A program made the position numbers and the translations under genes. This document shows positions 24,230 through 37,660 of a DNA stretch of 64,000 nt, one piece after another. Every line of letters starts with the position of its first letter. Positions within the stretch are counted from its first letter, which is position 1. The notes beneath the pieces are model-generated. The model made no database searches. It was not told the DNA's origin and saw only the letters and a program-made list of their open reading frames with translations. Origin of the DNA: Diphasiastrum complanatum (lineage: Eukaryota; Streptophyta; Lycopodiopsida; Lycopodiales; Lycopodiaceae); the NCBI GenBank assembly GCA_029204225.1, contig CM055094.1, positions 65,490,293 to 65,554,292 of the forward strand, read 5' to 3'.

Positions 24230-26087
24230 AACTCTGAATCCGTCCCCAAAAGGTAACCAAAGACAAAGACAAGCCACACACGAAACCCCAAGGCACAGTG
24301 GTCGCCAAACTGACCAAATGATAATAACGACCAGGAAACTTGTCAGTAGTGGTGGTGGTATTGGATTGGATCTGTTGTTTTCACTAGTCAGCATGCTTCC
24401 AGAGTACATGGAAGGGGAGAGTGACATTGGCTTGTAGTAAATCTTCCAAACTTCGGTACCTTCAAGGGTTTTGCTTTCAAAGGGCTTGTGAGGTACTTTA
24501 TGGGAAGAGGAAGATTGTTGGTCGGCATTGCAGATTTGCTGGCAATACTGATGATGCAGTCAAATTTTTTCAGATGGGTGAGGGTAAACTATCGGGGTTG
24601 AATCTTCACTTGGAGGAACAGCTTGCGGTTGAGTTTTGTTGGGTGCAAGTGTAGGGGCGTGGCGTTGGGTTTGTGCCTGAGTCAAGACCCAAGCAGGATG
24701 TGTTTCGATTGGTAAGGTTTTTACTTGCACTGAACAGACAGGAGAGGCTGGCTTAGATAAGGATGGGCAGTCCTACACGTGATGTTCAATACCACAGTTT
24801 TCACAAGCTGGAGGAAAGCGAAGTTTATCTGGGCAGCAAATACTAGGATGTTTACCTGCACAGATAAAACATCCTCATATTGCGGGTAGTTGATGTGCGG
24901 CAAAGACAGCTTGGTTTGGATTGTAAGCTTGGGCATTGGGATCCATGGTTTTGAGCATTAGAATCATAGGTATAATAAACAACCATTTCAGTAGAGTACG
25001 GTGGTTGAGTATTGTCTTCCGCATAGTAGATGGCCAGATCGATGGTATTCGGATCAAGATAATGGACAACGTTTTGTGGCGCAGGTTGGTTAACGACAAA
25101 CTGTTGACGTGAGGATGAGAATTGATTTGGTGCAGTTGGTCGTGGTTGGTAGACCCCTAGTCGTGGCATAGGCTATTGTGGAGGGTAGTGGGTCTGGTGG
25201 CTGCTGGGAAATGGTTTTGCAGTTGAGGGCATTCATTAGCAGTGTGATGCTATGAGCAGATTGGACACCAGACATTTTCCCTTGTTGGAAAGGATTTCTC
25301 AACAATCTATTTCATGGCGGTTTGGAAACCGGTAGTGAGTTTATCCATATGAGATTGTTGAGTTTTTTGTCAGGTTTCCATTAATATAGAAGTTCAAAAG
25401 ATTGAGCAATATTGTCAGACTTCGGGTGATTCGGACGGTCCGGATTCTTATATTTCTTTTCACGATGGCCAAATCATCATCGGAACCTTTGTCTTCCTCA
25501 CGGATAGCATCGGTCATCACATCTTTAAGTTGATCATAAAAGTCAACTGGTTTGAGTTCACGGCGGATGTTCTTAGGCAATCCAACTAAGAACAGTTTTA
25601 TGGCCATACGTTTGGTGATATTTTCATCAACACGTTCTACTTTGAGACGTTTAAAATGCTCAATGTAGTTTCAAACAGACTCTTCGTGACGCATCTTGAT
25701 GTGGATAATTTGAATGAATGGGCTCTGAGTCAGTTTGGATGGTTTGAAACGCTTGATGAGAGCGTCTTTGAGGGTGGTCCAAGAAGCAAGATCAAGAGCT
25801 TCAAGATTCAAGTACCATTCCTTGGCAGTTCCATAGACTAACATAGGAAATAGGCATAGCTTTTCAGTTTCAGAGGTATCTCCATAAAAACGGCATGCAT
25901 TATCAAAATCTTGGAGAAATCGGATTGGGTCAGATTCTCCATCGTACTTTGGTGCATCGATACGTGGAATTCTTCGTTCTAGTCGTGGAGGAGCCGAATT
26001 AGAAGATTCAGCACAGTCACGAGACATGATGCGAATACAAAGGAGCAGGTCAATACTATACTTGGCAAAAAGACAGTTTGCTTGCAA
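24230..26087 (-). pseudogene. Ty3-gypsy D Gag with tandem zinc knuckles
   Basis: On the minus strand a gypsy Gag starts near 26027 (MSRDCAESSNSAPPRLERR) and includes KYDGESDPIRFLQDFDNACR, LVYGTAKEWYLNLE and FKRLKVERV. A TGA at 25673-25671 splits it. Downstream, in damaged frames, are three CCHC-like knuckles: CPICS-HHTANEC (near 25255), CFICAGKHPSIC (near 24865) and CENCGIEHHV-DC (near 24805), two of them with TAG inside. No protease or reverse transcriptase follows, because copia C sequence replaces it near 24215. Gag would form the particle shell. Confidence 0.82.
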
Positions 26088-26860
26088 AATTGATAGTGCA
26101 GGACAAAAAACTGGCCTTTTTGGTCGTGATAGAATTCGCGGACAGGCTGAGAAATCGTGGAGAGGTAGATAAATCTAACTGTAATACTCGCAAATTTTGA
26201 TAGAGAGTTCTGAATGTCAGATTTTTTTAGATTTTCTGGGACAAAATTGTAGTTTCAGAATTCGCGGGTAGGACAGGGAAATCGTACTCTTTAAGAACAA
26301 ATTCTGAGGCTTGATGGCAAATTCTAACAGAGAGTTTTGACTGGCAAATAGGAAATATGGAAAAAATGTGATTTTTTGACTAATAAACAAGCAAAATCTC
26401 TGAGATAGAATTCGCGGAGCTGTTGGAGGACTGATCTTGATGAGATCTAGCCTCAATGAAGCCGGCGAATTCTAGGACAAAGATTTGGGTGAGAAATAAA
26501 GGATTTTGACAGTCAAGCTATTTTCTCAAAATTTGACCGTGGTCAGAATTCGTGGAGGTGATAAAATGAAAGATCAGGGTCTGTTAGGGCTACAAATAGG
26601 CTGGCGAATTCTGATATACATGTTTGGTCTTGAAAAAGGTCACTTGGGTCACTTCTTTTGAAGAAAATGCCCAAGTTGACTCTTTTGTTGCTTCCCCCCG
26701 GTTTGAGAAGGTGCTCCGCAGCTCGTGTAAGACCTGGAGAGACGACGCGTGCTGTTTGTTGGTAGATAGAGACAGGCAAACAAGCAAACATACAACACGG
26801 AAGCAAGAAACAAAAAACAAAAAAAAAAAAAGCTAGGTAAAAAAATACTTAAAAAGTGGC
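26088..26860 (-). repeat. Leader of gypsy D with GAATTC-centred repeats
   Basis: Six GAATTC words occur at 26132, 26258, 26408, 26467, 26546 and 26606. Three of them sit in AGAATTCGCGG and two in GGCGAATTCT. Spacing is about 60-150 bp, so this is a very degenerate tandem repeat between primer site and Gag. No coding sequence is seen. Confidence 0.65.
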
Positions 26861-27480
26861 AAAGGCACCAATGTTGGAAGTATTTCTAGTTTACGTGATG
26901 GCTAGATCTACTTACGGGTGTAGTATAGGGATGAAGAGATTCGTCCACTTTTTAAGTTTCTAAAACAAGCTTCAACAGAATACGGAAAGAATCAACATGA
27001 ATGAGAACACTAAGGCTTACCCAACTAGTGCTCGTAACAAAAATAAAGCTAATTAATGACAACAATAAAATCTCTTGCTAAGGCAACTAGCAAGATTACT
27101 AAATCCTACGTAACACCCAAAGGGAGATAATAAGAATTGCGGCTAATTTAAGCAATAAACACTTAAAACCATGCCACAATTAAAGGCCAATGAAAGGAGG
27201 CAAGAGGAGGCCCGAGCACCTTCCCTCAAGCTATGCACCTTCCAATGGGAACACATTGAAATGCAAGATAATTACAATAGTAATTTTGCCTTAATCACAA
27301 AGTGTTGTTTACAATGCAAATACCTCTCCTTTTATGGCAAGGAAGGTCCTCCATAAGTGTCTACTAACTTATGGGACTAATATGTTTCTAGTCTTTCTAG
27401 AACTTCTAACTTAGAATTTAGAACTTCAAAGTTCTTAACTTAGGAAAACTTAAGATAAAATATTTCTAATATTAAGTTTC
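26861..27480 (-). repeat. Primer site and 5' LTR of gypsy D
   Basis: On the minus strand the LTR ends CTTCCAACA (26881-26873), followed by TTGGTGCCTTTGCC, a gypsy-type primer site. The LTR body runs to the right for at least 600 bp; its outer end is unclear because another LTR in the opposite orientation is abutted. It is AT-rich and lacks genes. Confidence 0.6.
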
Positions 27481-27979
<499 letters not shown>

Positions 27980-28000
27980 ATTGGCGCCGTTGCTGGGGAG
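27980..28000 (+). promoter_or_regulatory. Gypsy-type primer-binding site
   Basis: TTGGCGCCGTTGCTGGGGA begins at 27981, two bases after the LTR's CA end. This matches the primer site common to many plant Ty3-gypsy elements. It marks the start of a plus-strand element whose Gag-Pol I cannot find downstream. Confidence 0.75.
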
Positions 28001-28255
28001 CGCCAACATTGCTCACCGCATAGCTGCTTCTCCTTCTCCACTCTTTTCTGCTTCCTCCCCCTCACCTCCTTTTTTTCCCGTTCTCTTGAATTTCCAATTC
28101 CATTAGAACAAAACAAAAAAAAAAAATCCAAGCTTGCAAGGGATTAGTTTTGTTTTTTTAGCAGTAAGCTATGTATTGTATAGTTAATTTTAATTAAGGT
28201 TTCCGTAATTTATTATTTTTTGCTATCAATCAACTGGTTTAAAAAAAAAAAAAAC

Positions 28256-28950
28256 ACACAAATCTCTCTCTTCCCTCCCCCTTCACCTCCCCCTTCTCGC
28301 TCCTTGCTCCTCTGCCTTTCCCTGCCTCGCTCCCTCCCCCTCTCCTCCTCGCTGTCCCCCCTTCATCTCTCGCCCCTCCAGCCTCCTGCTCACTCCTTCA
28401 CCTCCTCCTCGCTGCCTCTCCCTCACTACCTTTCTCCTCGCTACCCCCCCCCCTTCATCTCTCGCCCCTCCAGCCTTCTGCTCGCTCCTTCACATCCTCC
28501 TCGTAGCCTCTCCCTCGCTGCCTTTCTCCTCGCTGCCCCCCCTCCCTCCTCCTTCATCTCTCGCTCCACCTCGCTACCACTCTGCTGCTCGCTGCTCTCG
28601 CTCGCCTCCCTGCTGCTGTACGTTGTTGCTCCTCCCTCTCCTCCGATCACCTCCCTTGCGATCCCCTCTCTCGCTCCTTTCCCTCCTTCCTCCGCTCCCT
28701 TCCCCTCCTTCCCTTGCTCTCCCTGCTGCTCGCCCCTTCCTTCCCGCTGCTCTGTGCTCTTCATGCTCCGCTCCCTGCTCGCCTCTCTGCTCGTTGTCCC
28801 TTCCTCGCTACCACCCTGCTCCCCCCTCTCCTCCGATCACCTCCCTTGCAATCCCCACTCTCGCTCCTCTGCTCTGCTCCTCTGCTCTTCATGCTCCGCT
28901 CCCTGCTCGCCTCCCTGCTTGCTGCCCCTTCCTCGTTACCACCCTGCTGT
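28256..28950 (+). repeat. 0.7-kb polypyrimidine tract with internal duplications
   Basis: Almost pure C/T over about 695 bp on the plus strand. Two nested duplications are visible: a ~100-bp unit containing TTCATCTCTCGCCCCTCCAG (28362 and 28456), and a ~125-bp unit containing CTCCGATCACCTCCCTTG (28640 and 28825) and TTCATGCTCCGCTCCCTGCT (28760 and 28887). Long open frames in it encode only Ser/Pro/Leu-rich strings and are not genes. It follows a gypsy primer site, so it is probably a leader expansion. Confidence 0.8.
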
Positions 28951-30245
28951 ACAGGAAGTGTACACAGTACAACGTCGTTGTTGAAGAGAGCTTTGAGAGA
29001 ACCGTCTTCTGAGAGTTCGAGGTTTACGGCGGGTTGAAGACAGAAAGAGAAGCACTGGTGCACGGTTTCTAGTTTATAGAGGCTTGCTAAGCTCAGCAGA
29101 GGGATTATTAGCCTGTGCATAGCATCAGACAGGGAAACATTTGGTGAAAAATTGACAATTTTAAAGCCAACTGAAAATTGAAACCGGGTTTGGGGTTATG
29201 GTTTTTATACATAACTGGTGATTTCTTCGCTGTTTGCGCACCGTTTTGGATGCCGTAAGGACAAGAAGGAAGCTAATCACATTGTCAACCAGCCATGGAG
29301 AGATTCTGAGGTTTATGTCAGAGATTTGTCTCCAGACAGTTAACCTAGCAGATTTGCGGTAAAAAGGTGAAAAAAGCCACTTTATCAAGTTGAGCTAAAA
29401 TCACCGTTTCTCCACGGAATTTCTCGATTGAACACTCTACAGTCTTGGAATCAGAAGGACGACCATGTTCCAGGCCTCAGATTGTGCTCAAAACGATCCA
29501 CAGGTGAGTTAGATCTAACATTTTTGAGAGTGGGGAGGCGCGGCCGTAGACAGGGAGGTCGCGGCTGTTCGCGCATCCAACGCAATCTTTATTATAGTGT
29601 CTCGAAGACCATAGCGACTGTAGGAGCATGTTCAATGCCCAGATGCAGTTTGGACCTTTAGATGAGGTGTCAAATGGATCGACGGTCCAGAACTTGTGAT
29701 GGGAGAGAAATTTGGACCACAAGGCTTGGTTCAACAATTGGATGAGCTTTGAACAGGGCCCTGAAGAAGTGAAGTGCATTTTGGCCTTCAACTCCATTAA
29801 AAATTTTCATACTGAAAGTTGAGCTGGTTCCCTTCACAAGTGAAGAGTGAAGTTTCTTCAAGGTGAATAAACAGTTCAAAAACTAGAAAAGTCCCTATTT
29901 TTGGGTCCTTTGCCCGTTTTGACCCAAACGAAAGGCTATAACCTCCAAACGAAGGGCACTCAGATTGTAGCTGCAAGTACAGTATAGCAAAACAGAGTGA
30001 TTGCAGCGGAGAAAGTGTTCGGAGTATGCCATAAGTGATTTCGCCATTCCACTGGGCACGTTGTTGGGAGTTGACGACTGAGTGCATTTCAGAAGGCGAC
30101 GCCGATTTGGCTTTCAAATTGGTGGAAAAGCGGCGAGTGGCCTGGTAAGGGAAAAAATGCAGGTCATTATTTTCAACTTCTGACATCACTGTTGGCCTCC
30201 GCATACTGTTCTTAGCCTAAGGCAGAAGTTTCAAGCAGTTTTGCG
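28951..30245 (+). other. Leader-like sequence before copia F Gag
   Basis: About 1.3 kb with no supported gene. The last ~150 bp before the Gag ATG probably belong to copia F. I found no TGGTATCAGAGC primer site on the plus strand here, so the F 5' end may be truncated or replaced. Confidence 0.45.
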
Positions 30246-32578
30246 ATGGCAAACATGGGAGAGTCCATATTGAGTGAAAGTAGCAAATTGGACGGGATTT
30301 CCAACTATGCAGTGTGGAAATTCAAAATGAAAAACATACTGATGGAGAAAGATGTGTGGGAAGTCGTCACAAGTGATGAGAGAAGGCCGCCAAATGAAGC
30401 AGACATCAAAGTGTTCGACAAAAAGATGAGGAAAGCTTTGACCTTCATTAACTTGTCAGTGAAGGATCACATCATTACCCACATTTGTGATGCTATTACA
30501 CCCAGACAGACATAAGATGTGCTAAAGGAGCAGTTCGAGACATCAAATCCATCAAGAATCATGTTTTTGAAGTCAAAGTTGAATAGTGCCCGCATGGGGC
30601 AAGGAGAGCACATTCAGACGTACATGACCAGAATCAAGACAACGAGAGATGAACTGCATTCTATTGGTGAGCGCATAGGTGATGTGGAGCTAGTGCACAA
30701 TGCATTGTGCGGCATTGCAGAACCCTATCAAATGTTTGTGAGCGGAATAACATCAAGAGAAAGATTGCCAACCTTTGACGAGCTCACAAGAATCTTGATG
30801 CAGGAAGAGCAACGGTGAGAAATGGCGAAAGCTAGACGTCTAAATACTGACAATCAGTCACTTGCGACACGCCAAAAACAAGGCAAGGGCAAGGGCAAGA
30901 AGAAGTCTAAGCAGCAATTTGCCAAGTCTCAGGAGGATGAGAGATCTTCCAGTAAAACTAAGAAGAAAGGCAAGTGCTTCCATTGTGGTAAAAAGGGCCA
31001 TTGGAAGAGTGAATGTCGCAAATTCCTAGCGGAACAAGACAAGGGGAAACCAAAACAAGCAGGTAACCTTGTTGATGAGGGTGAGATTGAAGACTCTAGC
31101 ATCTTCATATCTGCATTGTCATCTAATCAAGATAATCAAGCATGGTATATTGACTCAGGAGCCACAAGACACATGACAGGTAACAAGAATTGGTTTAGTA
31201 GTTTGAAGGTGTTGGATAATGGAACATCTGTCTCACAAGCAAATGGTGAGGTGTGCATGATCAAGGGGATAGACAACATTTCAATCCAACTACATGATGG
31301 CAAAAGCAGGATGATCAGGGAGGTACTTTACGTACCAGGCTTGAAGAAAAATATACTTCTTGTTGGAGTCATTACTGATCAAAAGTTGAAAGTAGAATTC
31401 GCCCATGATCGTTGCTTTGTGAAGGATGCGAACCCAAAGTTCAAAGGTATTGCGAATGGAGTAAGAGAGCCCAATACAAAATTGTACAGGTTGAATGCCA
31501 CAATTAAGGGGCAACATGGACTTGTATCGTCCATTCCATCGCAAATTGAGTTGTGGCATAAGAGGCTTGGTCACTTGAACTTGGGAAGCCTCAGTTTGAT
31601 GAGAAAATTGGAGATGGTAATAGGATTGCCTACCATAGAAGATCACTTGAAATCGATGTGCGAATCTTGTGTATATGAGAAGCAGCATCAAGAGAAGTTC
31701 AATAAAGGGGGTGTTGCAAGAGCAAAGAACATCCTGGATTTAATCCATACGGATTTATGCGGGCCTATGACGACTATGTCCTTAGGTAAAGCCTTCTATT
31801 TCATGACCTTTATTGATGATATGTCACGTAAGACGTGGATCTACTTCTTGAAGAAGAAATCAGATGCATTCGATAACTTCAAGAGCTTCAAAGCATTGGT
31901 AAAAAATCAGACAGTTAGGAAGATCAAAGTCCTAAGATCAGATAGTGGAGGTGAGTACAAGTCTAATGACTTCAATGATATTTGTGATCAATGTGGGATT
32001 AAAAGACGATTGACGCAAGCTCATACTCCTGCTCTCAATGGTGTAGCTGAGCGCAAGAATCGTACGATTGTGGAAAGTGCCAGATCTATGCTAGCTGAGA
32101 TGAAACTACCAAAAGATTTTTGGTCAGAAGCATGTAGTACGTCAGTCTATTTTCAAAATAGAAGTCCCACCATTGCCATACCAAAGATAACACCTGAGGA
32201 AACATTCATGAAGAAGAAGCTAAAGGTGAACCACTTGTGAATCTTTGGATGTAAGGCCTTTGTACACATTCCTAAGCAAGAGAGACGTAAACTTGATGTA
32301 AAAGCTATCAAGTGCATATTCCTAGGATATGATGATCGTGTGAAGGGCTATAGATGTTTTGATCCAGTCGAAAACAAAATCCATATAAGCCATGATGTTA
32401 TCTTTGATGAATCCAAGATGTATGAAGACGAGGATGCTGAGAAGATAGACACATCCAGTGGGAAAGATGGTATAGTGAGGATACCACCTGATGATGATCC
32501 ATTCATTGACCTTCCGAGTGATGAACATGAGGATACATCTCAAGATACTACTACTCAACCTCAAGAAACCTCCAAGCA
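30246..32578 (+). pseudogene. Ty1-copia F: Gag, protease, integrase; fused to gypsy downstream
   Basis: Gag starts at 30246 (MANMGESILSESSKLDG) with stops TAA 30513 and TGA 30816. A 472-codon frame (30822-32240) carries zinc knuckle CFHCGKKGHWKSEC (about 30976), protease WYIDSGATRHMT (about 31144), pre-integrase WHKRLGHLNLGS and CESCVYEKQH, and integrase TFIDDMSRKTW, RSDSGGEYKS and NGVAERKNRTIVE. All catalytic acidic residues are present. TGA 32238 replaces an Arg codon, after which FGCKAFVHIPKQE and FLGYDDRVKGYR finish the integrase. At about 32578 the sequence switches in the same orientation to a gypsy reverse transcriptase; no copia reverse transcriptase exists. Confidence 0.9.
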
Positions 32579-34734
32579 CTTTCCAACGAGTCATGCAGGC
32601 GGCATTCAGAGAGTATTTGCAAAAAAAATTGGAAATTTTCTTGGACGATCGTGCGTGCATGGACCAACCTCTAAACACTTATCCAATTTGGAGAAGGTGC
32701 TATAAAAATGTCGCGAATTCCAAATCTCCTTGAATCCAGAAAAATGTCAATTTTGGACTACACATGGCTTGATTTTCGGCCATATAGTGTCTAGGCACGG
32801 GATTGCCACAGACCTATCAAAAATCAGGATCATTGTTAATCTACCACCTCCAGGAACGATCCACGAGGTCGACATTTTTATGGGTCATGCTAGCTATTAG
32901 AGGATCTTCATTCTAAATTTTGCGGAGTTAGCACGACCAATTTACAAGATCACAACGGATCCACATTGGATTGAGAAAGCCCTAAGGGCTTTCTAGATAC
33001 CTAAAAATGCATTGGTTTCAGCACCAATTCTACGTCCGCCCAATTGGTCCATTGAGTTTCATGTGCATACAGAGGCATCAAAGTATGCAGTTGGAGCAAT
33101 CTTAACACAGCCAGGAGAACACAAAAAGGATTTTGCGATCCGATTTGCAAGCCGACAGCTCAGTGATACAGAAATGAATTATTCAACCACAAAGCAGGAA
33201 GCACTGGCAATGATATATGCGGTTAAGAAGTTTTGGCACTACCTGATGGCAACACACTTTGTTTTTTATACAAACCATCAATTCTTGCTCTATCTCGTTA
33301 ACAAAACATGCAACACAAGGAGAATCACTCGATGGCTACTTCTATTATTAGAGTTTGATTTTCGGATAGTAGTTCGCAAGAAAAAACAACACTACATGGC
33401 AGATCATGTGTCGCGTATCAAAGGAAAGGAGGTTGCACTCCAACCCGACGATGAGCTGTTCGATGTTGTCTTATTTTACATAGACACAGTACTGGAATGG
33501 GCTACTGACATAGTTGAATATCTAATGAGGGGCCAACCAGACAAGTCACTACCAAAGTCGGATCAGCAAAAATGATCTTGAAAGCTAGACCTTACTAGTT
33601 GATTGCCGACCAATTGTACCAAAGAGGACCAGATGGGATTCTTCGGCAGTGTATTCTTCCTCATGAGGCCATCCAGATCATTTCGCTTTCACATAAAGGC
33701 AAGGGTGGAGGCCATTTTCCATCCGACATTACAGTGCGCAAGGTCATGCAATCAGGATGCTGGTGGCCAACGATTCATAAGGATACGAAGGAATACCTGA
33801 GAAAGTGCGATGTGTGCCAAAGGGCAAGGAGACCGACGAGATTGAATTATGACCTTCTGCACCCGGTCTTAGCCCAAGCACCATTTAAAAAGTGGGGATT
33901 GGATTACATTGGTCTAATTCACCCTGCAGCAAGAAGTACCCAGGCTCGATACATAATCGTGGCCACCGACTACCTCACCAAGTGGGTCAAAGCCAAGGTA
34001 GTAAGAGTAGCTAATGCTAGGACCATTGTCAAGTTTTTCTATGAAAATATCATTGTGCGCTTTGGATGGCCAGTGGAGATAGTCAGCGATCGCGGGAGTC
34101 ATTTTATCAATGAGACCATCAAGGTCCTGTTGGAGGAATTGTTTGTGATCCATAGGACCAGTACGTCTTATTATCCTTGCAGTAATGGGCAAGCAGAATC
34201 ATCCAATAAGATCTTGTGTAGCGTACTCACAAAAACAGTTGAAGCTAGCAGATCGGATTTGGAACACAAGTTGCATGCTTCTCTGTGGGCATTCTGGACA
34301 ACATATAAGGGAAGCACTGATCAAATACCATTCCAACTGGTATATGGTCAGGATGCTATAATGCCAATAGAGTTTTTAGTCCCTTAATTAAGAATTGCCA
34401 CAACGCAACGCCTTGATGAATCCAGATCTCTATAATTACGCCACACAGCTCTACATAAGCTATGTGAAACACGCTTACTAGTTGTACATGCACTGGCAGC
34501 TGAAAAGGAGAGACTCAAAGCATGGCACGATCGTCGGTTACAGAAGAAAGATCTTTGATCTGGAGATCTAGTCCCGATGTATAAAACAAAGGTGATCAAG
34601 GAGAAATTAAAATTCATAGGTGAAGGTCCTTATCGAATCAAAGAAATTCTTAATCATGGAGCCTGAATCTGGAGAAGCTAGATGGGACACCTTTTGACAC
34701 ACCCATCAATGGTAGCCGGTTGCACAAGTACTAG
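32579..34734 (+). pseudogene. Ty3-gypsy B2: RT end, RNase H, integrase
   Basis: It begins inside the reverse transcriptase at TFQRVMQAAFREYLQ, followed by EIFLDD (catalytic Asp pair, about 32637). RNase H spans 33012-33575 (EASKYAVGAIL, NYSTTKQEALAMI, FYTNHQFLLYLVNK, where the usual Asp of DH is Asn). Integrase spans 33599-34387 with an H-H-C-C zinc-binding part ending CDVCQRARR, then VATDYLTKW, VSDRGSHF and GQAESSNK, so the acidic triad is intact. The end of pol, PFDTPINGSRLHKY, stops at 34732-34734. Stops and frameshifts near 32703, 32899, 32994, 33575 and 34387 kill it. Same family as B1. Confidence 0.9.
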
Positions 34735-35703
34735 CCACTGCAGTGAGATAGATCCAGGTTGGTGGTGGCATGTTACGAAAAGTTTATTTGTTTGTCCATC
34801 ACAACTAGATCCAGGAAGATCAAGCCATATCAAGCTAGATCTATCAAGCGAGATAAGAGAAGATCCAACAGATTCAAGAGAGATCCAGATCCAAATAGGG
34901 TCAAGAGAGAAGCAGATCATCAGATTACACCAATAAGGCCCCCAATTTGCAGATCAGAGACCTCGATCTCAGTAACCATGGCAAAATAAGGGCAAAATTT
35001 ATCAAAACTGATGGATCTACTACCAAATATCTATCAAAACTTTCAGAGAGTTACTAACAATAAGATCTAACATGGATGTAGTAGATTACCAGTTTGCAAA
35101 AGTTAAAAAATCAGAGAATCTCAAGATCTCATCAAAAAACACTCTCAAAGAGCACTTTTTTCATGATTTTTGAAAATCCCCTGGGAGGTAGCTCTTGAAA
35201 CTTGGACAATCACTAATCTGACCCAGATGCATCTATGAAAATCTGTGCGAGAGTTACTGATGGAAAAAACATCATTTTTTAATGTATGCGAGGGTTCCAA
35301 GAAGCAGAATATTCAGAACCTTTGTAGAGCATCAAGATCATCAAACCAACATTCGCAAGGGACATAAATAGAATCAAAGCAGTGAAATTAGCCTGCCTAC
35401 ATGGTCTGATATTGAAAATCCTACCATGGGAGCAAGTTGTGTGATCATTCAATTCCGGAGAGGATTGAACCCTCGTAGACTGCCTGAACCCTCGCAAGGC
35501 AGTCAAATCACCTTCTGAACTCTCGCAGACTTCTCTGAGGTCTTAGAATTTTGTGAAGAAGGTCCTGCCAAAATTTGGGTGGAACTGAACAAGGGAAAGT
35601 GGTTTCACCTAATACGCACTCTAAATTTCGCTATATAACGATTGGATTCGAGTCATTTGTCACCTTTCCTAGCGAAGCTCTGCTTCAATTTCGACCAAAT
35701 TTT
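34735..35703 (+). other. 3' untranslated region of gypsy B2 and unassigned DNA
   Basis: The first ~250 bp are rich in AGATCCA/AGATCAAG words, a weak tandem repetition. The rest is AT-rich without coding sequence. A 3' LTR should lie here, but no border or partner is visible. Confidence 0.4.
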
Positions 35704-36253
35704 TCAAGTTCTCCGAATGCGACCAAACTTCATACAAGCCATCATCTGCAACCACGCAGGAGTGTTGCTAAGAAGCAACACTAAATTGTCATAGGAGGAT
35801 GGAAGACTGGCAAGAAGAGACATGGTAGAGTCTTCTTCTGATATAGGTGATCCTATTGCAGCCAGTTGGTTTAGCATCTGTTTGAACTCATTCAGATGAT
35901 CGCTTACTAAGGTGCCTTCACTCATTCTGAGTCTCAGCATCTTCTTCCTCAAGAAGAGACGAGTGGACACATCTGAGGTCTCTTAGATGCTTGTATGGAT
36001 ATCCCACATTTCTTTGACATGTGAGCAATATGAGTGTCCTTCAGATTCAGGAATACAATGGCAAGTGTTTTGCCATTCTTTGCTTCCCATGCTGGAAGCA
36101 ATTTAGGTTCTACCGGCTTGGGTATTGAACCATTTACGTACCCCCACAGCTCTTTCTTGATCAGAGTCATTCTCATCTTGAACTTCCACATGTGGAAGTC
36201 ATCTCCGTTGAATTTGTTGATCAAGCGAATCTCTGAGGTTGAACCTTCCATAG
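35704..36253 (-). pseudogene. Ty1-copia G Gag fragment
   Basis: On the minus strand Gag starts at 36251 (MEGSTSEIRLINKFNGDDF), continues WKFKMRMTLIKKELWGYV and GKTLAIVFLNLKDTHIAHM, and after a frameshift near 36000 gives LFLRKKMLRLRMSEGTLVSDHLNEFK and LASLPSSYDNLVLLLS. It is cut off at 35704. It belongs to a different copia lineage from A and F, judging by its distinct N-terminus. A primer site and LTR lie upstream on the minus strand. Confidence 0.82.
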
Positions 36254-36343
36254 CGATCGAGTAGTAGAGATGAAACACAAATAGAAAGAACAGCTCTATA
36301 GAGTTAGAATAAATCCTAGACTCTAGTAATCCAATGAACATAT

Positions 36344-36418
36344 GCTCTGATACCACTTCTATGGGATCAGGCATTGATATCACTCTATGGGCGAAATTAG
36401 ATATCAGCTCTGATACCA
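36344..36418 (-). promoter_or_regulatory. Duplicated primer-binding site of copia G
   Basis: GCTCTGATACCACTTCTAT occurs at 36344 and again at 36407, 63 bp apart. On the minus strand this is TGGTATCAGAGC twice. Only the copy next to the LTR would normally prime; the second is a local tandem duplication. Confidence 0.8.
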
Positions 36419-36425
36419 CTTCTAT

Positions 36426-36902
36426 TGGAAGAAAAACAAGAACATTCTTATAAGCAAGATCGTGGATTACTTAGCGAATGGAGTTACGAGTAGTTCTTTG
36501 TGTGTGGAATCAGATTATTATTGTAGGAGTCATAGATTGCCGTGAAAGAGAGATTGCAAAGGAATTAGGCGTTTGAGACAGCCATGCAATCCTCTCGTAC
36601 TAATAACCTGATATGAAGAGAATGTAAAATTAATTCAGGCGTCAGAGACAGCCATACAATTCTCTTCCTAATAGCGTTTGTGTGAGAGGAGTGAGAAATA
36701 TCATTCAACAAGAATACAAAGGTGTAGAACAATAGCGAATCTGTATATCGAAGTTGTAAATACAACGATCAGACCACAATACAATTGCACTGATAAGCGC
36801 GTGATCCTACTAACAGATTCAAGACAATTGTTAAGATTCTTAAATAGTTCTCTTTCTCTCTATAATCACTAACTATTGATCACTCCAAATGTGGTTCTAA
36901 CA
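36426..36902 (-). repeat. 5' LTR of copia G (about 477 bp)
   Basis: On the minus strand it begins TGTTAGAACCACATTTGG (36902) and ends TTCTTCCA (36426), a few bases before the primer site. A TATTTAAG box lies on that strand near 36840. It has TG...CA ends. Confidence 0.65.

Positions 36903-37660
<758 letters not shown>

Noticed and set aside
28220-28984. 254-codon plus-strand open frame and overlapping long frames on both strands
   Set aside because: Translation is only Ser/Pro/Leu strings from a polypyrimidine tract; all frames are open because the tract lacks purines needed for stop codons.
32491-32733. Host gene at the copia/gypsy junction
   Set aside because: The frame is simply the end of the copia integrase linker followed by gypsy reverse transcriptase motifs.
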